From the NCBI GenBank assembly GCA_934395135.1, contig CAKRRK010000010.1:1-46528 (forward strand): DNA of 46,528 bases, written 5' to 3'. Both the position numbers and the translations under genes were made by a program. The first letter of the stretch is position 1; every line of letters begins with the position of its first letter. Of the stretch, positions 41,580 to 46,528 are shown piece after piece. The notes beneath the pieces are model-generated. The model was given only the letters and a program-made list of their open reading frames with translations, was not told the DNA's origin and made no database searches. The DNA is from an uncultured Eubacteriales bacterium (GTDB taxonomy: Bacteria > Bacillota > Clostridia > Oscillospirales > Butyricicoccaceae).

Positions 41580-42779
41580 TTAATAATTTAATATGTGATG
41601 CATCTTTTCCTGCTTGGTTTTAAGATAAAACAGATCATGGACATTCGCTTCCATTTGGATGGGCACCCGTTCGATAATTTCCAGACCGAATTCCTTCAGG
41701 CCATATACCTTATCTGGATTGTTGGTGAGAAGCCGCAAAGTCTTTGCCCCCAAATCCCGCAAAATCTGCGCTCCGATAAAATATTCCCGCAAATCCCCCG
41801 CAAACCCCAGGGCAAGGTTCGCTTCCAGCGTGTCCATTCCCTGATCCTGCAGCTCGTACGCCCGGAGTTTGTTGATCAGTCCGATGCCGCGGCCCTCCTG
41901 CCGCATATACAGCATAATGCCGCGGCCTTCCTGTTGGATTTGCCGCATCGCAGAAGCAAACTGCTGCCCGCAGTCGCACCGCACCGAACCAAATGCATCG
42001 CCCGTAAGGCATTCGGAATGCACCCGGCACAAAAGATTGTTCCCATCCCCAATTTCGCCTTTTACCAGCGCCACATGATGTTCCCCATTCAACTGATTCA
42101 CATAGCCGAAAGCGGTAAATTCCCCATATTTGGTGGGCATTCTGGTGACCGCTACGCACCTTACCAGATTGTCATGCTGTTTGCGGTACTCCTGAAGGGC
42201 TTTTACCGTAATAAACGTAATTCCCCATTTTTCCGCCATTCGGCCAAGTTCCGGCGTACGCATCATACGGCCGTCGTCCGCCATAATCTCACAGCACAGG
42301 CCGCATTCCGTCAGCCCGGCAAGGCGCAGAAGATCTACCGTCGCTTCTGTATGGCCATTGCGTTCAAACACACCATTCTTTTTGGCCTGCAGAGGAAACA
42401 TATGCCCTGGACGACGAAAATCCTCCGGTCTTGCGGCCGGATCCGCGCACTTCATCGCGGTGATGCTTCGTTCATAAGCGGAAATGCCGGTGGTGGTATC
42501 CACATGGTCGATGGATACGGTAAACGCCGTGCTGTGATTGTCCGTGTTTTCGGCTACCATTTGAGGCAGCCGCAGCTTTTTGCACATCTCTTCACTCATA
42601 GGCATACAGATCAGTCCCTTGGCATGCGTTGCCATAAAGTTTACGTTTTCCAGAGTGGCAAACTGCGCCGCACAAATCAGATCCCCCTCGTTTTCCCGTT
42701 CCTCGTCATCGGTAACCATGACCAATTTTCCGTGTTTCAAATCTTCTATCGCCTGTTCTACTGTGCCAAACCGAGTCAT
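41580..42779 (-). CDS. ribA: Bifunctional 3,4-dihydroxy-2-butanone-4-phosphate synthase / GTP cyclohydrolase II RibBA
   Basis: 399 residues. N-terminal RibB domain (~1-200): DDEERENEGDL, THAKGLICMPM, GHTEATVDLLRLAGL. C-terminal RibA domain (~205-399): the zinc ligands in CLTGDAFGSVRCDCG, MRQEGRGIGL and the GTP-binding RLLTNNPDKV. Supplies both precursors of lumazine. AGGAGG 8 bases before the ATG; 12 bases after ribE. Confidence 0.98.
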   Translation of the reverse strand: MTRFGTVEQAIEDLKHGKLVMVTDDEERENEGDLICAAQFATLENVNFMATHAKGLICMPMSEEMCKKLRLPQMVAENTDNHSTAFTVSIDHVDTTTGISAYERSITAMKCADPAARPEDFRRPGHMFPLQAKKNGVFERNGHTEATVDLLRLAGLTECGLCCEIMADDGRMMRTPELGRMAEKWGITFITVKALQEYRKQHDNLVRCVAVTRMPTKYGEFTAFGYVNQLNGEHHVALVKGEIGDGNNLLCRVHSECLTGDAFGSVRCDCGQQFASAMRQIQQEGRGIMLYMRQEGRGIGLINKLRAYELQDQGMDTLEANLALGFAGDLREYFIGAQILRDLGAKTLRLLTNNPDKVYGLKEFGLEIIERVPIQMEANVHDLFYLKTKQEKMHHILNY

Positions 42780-42791
42780 CCTGTTTTCCTC

Positions 42792-43430
42792 CTAAAATTG
42801 ATAGCTGCGTAAAAATTCTTTTGTGATACTTCCGCTGTCCGCCCGGGTTCCCAGCAGTTTCTCCACATATTTTCCAATACAGTCGGTTTCAATGTTCACC
42901 AAATCCCCTGCCTTCTTTTGAGAAAGGGAAGTCTGCGCCGCCGTATGGGGAATCATGGAAATAGCAAAGGTTTGCCGGTCCACCGCCGCCACGGTAAGGC
43001 TGACGCCATCCAGCGCCACCGAACCTTTTTCCACGATATACCGCAAAATCTGCATCGGCGCCTTGACCGTATACCAAACGGCGTTTCCGTCTCCGCGCAC
43101 GGCGGAAATCACGCCGGTTCCATCAATGTGGCCGGAAACGAAATGTCCGCCAAACCGTCCGTTTGCCGCCATCGCTCGCTCCAGATTTACCCGGTCCCCG
43201 CTGCGCAGCCGTCCCAGTGCCGAGCGGCGCAGCGTTTCATGCATCACATCGGCGGTGAACTGCCGGCCGGAGAATGAGGTCACCGTAAGGCACACCCCAT
43301 TTACCGCGATGCTGTCGCCCAAGTGTACGTCCGTCAGCACCTGTTCCGCTGCAATCGTCAGCACCGCAGCGTTTGTGCCCGGCCGAATGTTTTGCACCCG
43401 GCCTATTTCTTCTATGATTCCGGTAAACAA
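42792..43430 (-). CDS. ribE: Riboflavin synthase alpha chain RibE
   Basis: 212 residues. The start is TTG at 43430, giving M-FTGIIEEIG, the invariant N-terminus; GGGGAGG lies about 7 bases upstream. The start overlaps ribD by 19 bases. Two lumazine-binding barrels are visible, each with its own motif set (NGVCLTVTSF and LDGVSLTVAAV). Dismutates two lumazines to riboflavin and the pyrimidine precursor. Confidence 0.97.
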   Translation of the reverse strand: MFTGIIEEIGRVQNIRPGTNAAVLTIAAEQVLTDVHLGDSIAVNGVCLTVTSFSGRQFTADVMHETLRRSALGRLRSGDRVNLERAMAANGRFGGHFVSGHIDGTGVISAVRGDGNAVWYTVKAPMQILRYIVEKGSVALDGVSLTVAAVDRQTFAISMIPHTAAQTSLSQKKAGDLVNIETDCIGKYVEKLLGTRADSGSITKEFLRSYQF

Positions 43431-44518
43431 GAAACCACCTCCCCTTCGATCCGAAGATCCTCGCCGAACCGTTCCACTTCCATCTGTTCCAGCCGGAATC
43501 CCTGACCAGGCAGCAGCACGCCGTTGCCGCCCACCGGCGTTTTCGCGCCGGCGCCGCCAAAGATTTTCGGCGCGATATAGGCCTGTACCCGGTTGACAAT
43601 CCCGGCGCGCAGCGCGGACCAATGCATAGCGGCACCGCCCTCCAGCAGAATGCTGTCAATCCCCCGGGTTCCCAACGCCGGCATCAGGCGTTTTAAATCG
43701 ATCTGACCGTCCTGCACCGCACTGTGCAGCACGGTGCAGCCTGCCTCCAAAAAGGGCTGGCAGCGGGAAGCGTCCTGTTCGGCTGTCACGAGGATGGTGG
43801 AAATCTCTGCCGCTGTTTGCACTACCCGGGCGGAAACCGGTGTGGAAAGCCTGGTATCGCATACAATGCGCACCGGATTGCGACCGCCTTCTGTTCGGCA
43901 GGTAAGCGCCGGATCATCCGCCAGCACAGTGCCTACACCAACCATAATTGCGCTGTGACGGTGCCGGTCCCGGTGCACCTGCTCCCGTGCCGCTTCGCCG
44001 GTAATCCAGCGGGATTGGCCGGTCGCGGTTGCAATTTTCCCATCCAGCGTCATAGCATATTTGAGGGTTACATACGGTGTCCTGGTCGTAATATAATGAA
44101 AAAAAATTGCATTAAGCTTATCACACTGGTTTTTCAGCACACCTTCTTTCACCAAAATGCCATGTGCCCGCAGCGCCGCCGCACCTTTGCCCCGCACCAA
44201 AGGGTTGGGATCGGACGATCCTATGACCACCCGGCGAATGCCGCTTTGCACAATGGCTTCCGTACAGGGCGGTGTTTTGCCATAATGACAGCATGGCTCC
44301 AGCGTCACATACATCTCCGCATCTTTGGGGTCTTCTGCGCAGTCTGCCAGGGCGTTTCGTTCCGCATGCAGTCCGCCGTAATTCTGGTGCCAGCCGCGGC
44401 CGATAATCCTCCCATCTTTCACAATGACCGCCCCCACCATCGGATTGGGACTTACCCAGCCGCAGCCCCGTTCTGCAAGCGCCAGCGCCTGTTTCATATA
44501 CTGTTGTTCTTCCGTCAT
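43412..44518 (-). CDS. ribD: Bifunctional diaminohydroxyphosphoribosylaminopyrimidine deaminase / reductase RibD
   Basis: 368 residues from ATG at 44518, with AGGAGG 8 bases upstream. N-terminal deaminase with zinc site HAERNAL and PCCHYGKTPPC; PNPMVGAVIV near the start. C-terminal reductase: TLKYAMTLDGKIAT, SRWITG, VGVGTVLADDPALT and LLEGGAAMHWS. Performs steps two and three of riboflavin synthesis. First gene of the rib operon, behind an FMN riboswitch. Confidence 0.98.
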   Translation of the reverse strand: MTEEQQYMKQALALAERGCGWVSPNPMVGAVIVKDGRIIGRGWHQNYGGLHAERNALADCAEDPKDAEMYVTLEPCCHYGKTPPCTEAIVQSGIRRVVIGSSDPNPLVRGKGAAALRAHGILVKEGVLKNQCDKLNAIFFHYITTRTPYVTLKYAMTLDGKIATATGQSRWITGEAAREQVHRDRHRHSAIMVGVGTVLADDPALTCRTEGGRNPVRIVCDTRLSTPVSARVVQTAAEISTILVTAEQDASRCQPFLEAGCTVLHSAVQDGQIDLKRLMPALGTRGIDSILLEGGAAMHWSALRAGIVNRVQAYIAPKIFGGAGAKTPVGGNGVLLPGQGFRLEQMEVERFGEDLRIEGEVVSCLPES

Positions 44519-44540
44519 ACAAACCGCCTCCTGAAAAATG

Positions 44541-44575
44541 AAAAAGCCCCCTGTTCCCAAATGGGTTCAGGGCGC
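44541..44575 (-). terminator. Second terminator-like hairpin just before ribD
   Basis: Minus-strand GCCCTG-AA-CCC / GGG-AA-CAGGG stem, then GGGC and five T residues. It ends about 12 bases before the ribD Shine-Dalgarno site. Its role in addition to the first terminator is unclear. Confidence 0.6.
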
Positions 44576-44617
44576 TGACTGCAAGACCGATAAACCATGG
44601 CGCATGCCCGTGCTAAT

Positions 44618-44651
44618 AAAAAAACTCTGAAATGAAAAAATCATTCCAGAG
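44618..44651 (-). terminator. Expression-platform terminator of the FMN riboswitch
   Basis: Minus-strand CTCTGGAATGA / TCATTTCAGAG with one mismatch-like G-T pair, followed by seven T residues (44618-44624). Confidence 0.85.
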
Positions 44652-44706
44652 CAAAGGCTGCACCATACGCAAAGAAACACAGCAAAATTGCTGTCATCCT
44701 TTTATG

Positions 44707-44813
44707 ATCTTCTTCCATCCAGACTATACTGTCGGCTTCGGAATTGCACCGAATCATGCCTTACGGCTCGTGGGCTTTACCACCGGTAGGGACTCTCACC
44801 CTGCCCTGAAGAT
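44707..44813 (-). promoter_or_regulatory. FMN riboswitch (RFN element)
   Basis: Minus strand has ATCTTCAGGGCAGGGTGAGA at its 5' end, then CCGGTGGTAAAGCCCACGAG, GGTGCAATTCC, GCCGACAGTATAGTCTGGAT and a closing GAAGAAGAT, the conserved RFN order. With the terminator at 44618-44651 it should stop transcription when FMN is plentiful. Confidence 0.96.
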
Positions 44814-44833
44814 TTCCTGTTTACTTTTCTTTT

Positions 44834-44861
44834 ATTATACTACGCCTTCCACATTTGTCAA
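44834..44861 (-). promoter_or_regulatory. Promoter of the riboflavin operon
   Basis: Minus-strand TTGACA (44856-44861), 16-base spacer, TATAAT (44834-44839), about 20 bases before the riboswitch. Confidence 0.88.
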
Positions 44862-44881
44862 CCGTCTTTTTGCTTCCTCCC

Positions 44882-45170
44882 GGTTCCCCTTTGAACTGAT
44901 ATTTCGCACAGCGCCACTTGCAGCATTCTTTCTGGATCCCGGCGGATGGAAGCATCGTCAAATGGCATACCACAACATGGACAGACAAGCTGTCCCGGTG
45001 AACCGGGAAGTGTGTCGAAAGAAACATCAACCAATTTTGATACTCGCTTGAGGGTTTCAATATTTGGTGTCGTTCCGCCGTTTTCGCAACGGGAAACCGC
45101 TGGGCGGGGTTACAAATACCGTTTCCGCAAGTTCGGCCTGCGATCAACCGCGTTTCGTTCTAAGCACCGG
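44882..45170 (-). pseudogene. Decayed XRE helix-turn-helix / zinc-ribbon regulator
   Basis: Reading the minus strand across frames recovers a known pattern: LRTKRG-stop-SQAELAETVFVT, then after a frameshift RQAVSRCENGGTTPNIETLK, RVSKLVDVSFDTLPGSPGQL, VCPCCGMPFDDASIRRDPE, then after a second shift ECCKWRCAKYQFKG. That is the layout of Clostridial regulators with an XRE DNA-binding domain followed by a four-cysteine zinc ribbon (CxxC…CxxC). One in-frame TGA near 45145 and two frameshifts (near 45110 and 44945) show it is dead. The conserved Trp of the HTH (SRWENG) is also Cys. Confidence 0.75.
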
Positions 45171-45490
45171 CAAAAGTCTGCAGCGCATTCCCTTAAAAAC
45201 AGGATATGGCCAAAAAAACATCGAAGAAAAGCAGTTCGCCGTTGCAGCAAACGCACCCTTCTCTTTGCTGTGCGCCATCCTATGTTTCCCTCTTTTTTAT
45301 CCCATAGTGAAATGGATGGAGGACGGCTTATTCCTCCCAAAAATAAACAAGGCCCTTTGTTTTCCTTCCTAAAATGCCGCGCAAGTCCTAAGGCATCCCC
45401 TCTGCAAAGCGCAAGGTGCGCAGCTTTCTCTGCATCTCCTGCATTTTATCAAAATCTATACGCCCAGCCCCAAGTTGTTAACAGACATTT
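45171..45490. other. Intergenic stretch with no recognised feature
   Basis: About 320 bases between the pseudogene and the next promoter. Plus-strand open frames exist, one with a hydrophobic run (PFSLLCAILCFPLFYPIVKW), but none has a Shine-Dalgarno site or a recognisable product. Part of this may be more decayed coding sequence. Confidence 0.5.
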
Positions 45491-45511
45491 AGCGGCAATC
45501 TTTTGTATAAT
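45482..45511 (+). promoter_or_regulatory. Candidate promoter of the 50-residue protein
   Basis: CAGACA (45482-45487), 18-base spacer, TATAAT (45506-45511). Confidence 0.5.
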
Positions 45512-45551
45512 TTTTGTGGAATCTTATCGATCAATACGGAGGTAAAAAACT

Positions 45552-45704
45552 ATGTACAGCGAAACCTATCTGGAAGCAAAAAAAGAATTTTGGAACTGTA
45601 TCCGTATGACGCCGTTTTCCCTGGGCATTTCTTTGTATTTGGCGTTTAAGGAGTGGAAACCCATTATGGATGCGGAACGCAGCAAATCTGTTACAGCCGC
45701 TTAA
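45552..45704 (+). CDS. Small hypothetical protein of 50 residues
   Basis: ATG at 45552 with GGAGG 9 bases upstream and a TATAAT box 40 bases before, TAA ending at 45704. Starts MYSETYLEAKKEFWN, has a moderately hydrophobic centre (MTPFSLGISLYLAF) and ends SVTAA. Not recognised. Promoter, ribosome-binding site and a downstream terminator (45832-45870) support a real unit. It may be membrane-associated. Confidence 0.6.
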   Translation: MYSETYLEAKKEFWNCIRMTPFSLGISLYLAFKEWKPIMDAERSKSVTAA

Positions 45705-45831
45705 CCACCTCTTGCGCATAAGAAAGCCGGCATAAGAGTGCTGCAACTGATTCTCCGTGCCGAACCGACGCGCCGCAGCAAAGACCCCTGCAGCAGCCGC
45801 GGTTCTTTTGGGGAGGCAAGACAAGCGCAAA

Positions 45832-45870
45832 AACAGCCCGATGGAACTATTCCACCAGGCTGTTTTTTTT
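45832..45870. terminator. Bidirectional terminator between two small genes
   Basis: AACAGCC / GGCTGTT arms with an inner TGGAA / TTCCA pairing; T8 on the plus strand and T5 on the minus strand. Confidence 0.85.
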
Positions 45871-46042
45871 AATCGTCGCCGCGCAGCAGATTTTCGGCAT
45901 AGTCTTTCATACTTTCCAAAGAATTGACCGATCCTGCACGGGTTTCCATCTGTTCCCGCACATAGTCCGGCAGGGACTGAAAATAATGCTGCGCCTGTGC
46001 GTCATTCCGCATCAAAGCGTACAGATCCGGATAATGCTTCAT
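45869..46042 (-). CDS. Small acidic hypothetical protein of 57 residues
   Basis: ATG at 46042 with GAGG 8 bases upstream; an upstream extension of 28 codons has no site. Begins MKHYPDLYALMRNDAQAQHY and ends SLESMKDYAENLLRGDD. The blocks SLPDYVREQ and SVNSLESMKDYAENL recur, as I recall, in small conserved proteins of gut Clostridia, so this is probably a real conserved family of unknown function. No membrane segment or metal motif. Confidence 0.75.
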   Translation of the reverse strand: MKHYPDLYALMRNDAQAQHYFQSLPDYVREQMETRAGSVNSLESMKDYAENLLRGDD

Positions 46043-46076
46043 TCCTTTCACCTCGGCTATAGCATGCGCTGTTTTT

Positions 46077-46091
46077 TTGGATATTATCCAA
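46077..46091. repeat. 15-base palindrome upstream of the 57-residue gene
   Basis: TTGGATATTATCCAA, seven-base arms around one base, 35 bases before the start codon. The minus-strand copy contains GATAAT, a possible -10, so it may be an operator. Confidence 0.4.
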
Positions 46092-46248
46092 CCATGCATT
46101 CCTATCCTTTGGTAAAGCAGGTGCATGAAAAATCCGGAACATCTCTAAGCTTCACTTTTTATAAGCGCTCAATACGCGCCAAAATACATTTTGCAAAAAC
46201 ACAGCAAAATAAGGCTCTTGCTTTGAGAGGAAACCTGGTATAAAAAAC

Positions 46249-46287
46249 AAAAAGATCACCAAAATGATATGTTTTGGTGATCTTTTT
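46249..46287 (-). terminator. Terminator of the tRNA operon
   Basis: AAAAAGATCACCAAAA / TTTTGGTGATCTTTTT around a 7-base loop, directly after tRNA-Thr. Symmetric, so it can also act on the plus strand. Confidence 0.92.
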
Positions 46288-46289
46288 GT

Positions 46290-46365
46290 TGGAGCTACTG
46301 TCGGGAATCGGACCCGAGACCTCTTCACTACCAATGAAGTGCTCTACCTACTGAGCTACAGCAGC
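46290..46365 (-). tRNA. tRNA-Thr(GGT)
   Basis: 76 bases with CCA encoded. Acceptor GCTGCTG / CAGTAGC, D-arm GTAGCTCAGTAGGTAGAGC, anticodon stem CTTCA / TGAAG with loop TTGGTAG (anticodon GGT) and T-arm GGGTCCGATTCCC. Confidence 0.97.
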
Positions 46366-46370
46366 AAATA

Positions 46371-46447
46371 TGGCGACCGAGAAGGGGCTCGAACCCTCGA
46401 CCTCTAGCGTGACAGGCTAGCGTTCTAACCAACTGAACTACTCGGCC
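46371..46447 (-). tRNA. tRNA-Asp(GTC)
   Basis: 77 bases with CCA encoded. Acceptor GGCCGAG / CTCGGTC, anticodon stem CTAGC / GCTAG with loop CTGTCAC (anticodon GTC), T-arm GAGGGTTCGAGCCCCT. Five bases upstream of tRNA-Thr. Confidence 0.97.
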
Positions 46448-46452
46448 ATATA

Positions 46453-46528
46453 TGGCAGGGGCAGAAGGACTTGAACCCTCGGCACGCGGTTTTGGAGACC
46501 GCTGCTCTACCAACTGAGCTATACCCCT
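46453..46528 (-). tRNA. tRNA-Trp(CCA)
   Basis: 76 bases, complete and ending exactly at the window edge, CCA encoded. Acceptor AGGGGTA / TGCCCCT, anticodon stem GCGGT / ACCGC with loop CTCCAAA (anticodon CCA). First of three tRNAs in transcription order visible here; the operon promoter lies outside the window. Confidence 0.97.

Noticed and set aside
44946..45545. 199-codon plus-strand frame across the pseudogene region
   Set aside because: Overlaps the recognisable XRE/zinc-ribbon remnant on the other strand and has no start signals.
45531..45830. 99-codon minus-strand frame
   Set aside because: Lies over the 50-residue plus-strand gene, which has promoter, Shine-Dalgarno site and terminator; its own composition is Arg/Phe-rich and signal-free.
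1..46528. CRISPR arrays, insertion sequences, prophage or att sites
   Set aside because: No spaced direct repeats, transposase, integrase or terminal inverted repeats seen anywhere; gene content is housekeeping.

Overview
The window looks like conserved chromosomal DNA from a Gram-positive, low-to-mid GC Clostridia bacterium (Firmicutes/Bacillota). Support: a WalRK cell-wall two-component cluster with WalH/WalI/WalJ; a heteromeric GlgC/GlgD glycogen system; a PyrR-attenuated pyrimidine operon with the 2Fe-2S subunit PyrK; FMN and yybP-ykoY riboswitches; strong Shine-Dalgarno sites; and frequent TTG/GTG starts. I see no phage, insertion sequence, CRISPR array or other mobile element. The genus cannot be fixed from this sequence.

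Layout. (1) 1-443: left edge with a doubtful partial reading frame and a terminator. (2) 444-9408, minus strand: thioredoxin-reductase-like flavoprotein, rlmH, walJ, murA, walI, walH, walK, walR and a NUDIX ADP-ribose pyrophosphatase. (3) 9430-19535, minus: a cytoplasmic GH13 glucosidase and the glycogen operon glgB-glgC-glgD-glgA-glgP, with a palindrome at the operon's 5' end. (4) 19714-23264, minus: cysteine desulfurase, thiI, cinA, behind a strong promoter and a structured leader. (5) 23660-25911, plus: murI and purA. (6) 26026-28642, minus: a PdaC-like lipoprotein polysaccharide deacetylase, a short rhomboid protease and an orphan reading frame. (7) 28757-37612, minus: pyrR-pyrF-carA-carB-pyrK-pyrD plus a phosphatase/acetyltransferase fusion, led by a PyrR attenuator and an extra three-way-junction RNA. 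(8) 37769-41026: a tiny membrane protein (plus), pgi (minus), a small DUF3006-like protein (minus), and a Mn2+ riboswitch driving a CaCA-family cation exchanger (plus). (9) 41084-44861, minus: ribD-ribE-ribBA-ribH under an FMN riboswitch. (10) 44882-46528: a decayed XRE/zinc-ribbon regulator, two small proteins and a tRNA cluster (Trp, Asp, Thr).

How it fits together: glg genes plus pgi and the GH13 enzyme store and recover glucose. The wal cluster, murA, murI and the deacetylase build and tune peptidoglycan. The desulfurase and ThiI together supply sulfur for 4-thiouridine in tRNA. The pyr operon makes carbamoyl phosphate and runs the dehydroorotate and OMP decarboxylation steps, but pyrB, pyrC and pyrE are not in the window.

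I did not find a clearly new multi-gene defence or metabolic system. The items most worth a second look are RNA-level: the three-way junction upstream of the PyrR attenuator, the structured leader of the desulfurase operon, and the Mn2+ riboswitch that predicts manganese export by an exchanger normally labelled Ca2+/Na+. Next are the degenerate NADPH site of the TrxB-like protein and the phosphatase-GNAT fusion. Many start sites were moved from the longest frame to TTG, GTG or internal ATG codons on Shine-Dalgarno evidence; each entry says so.
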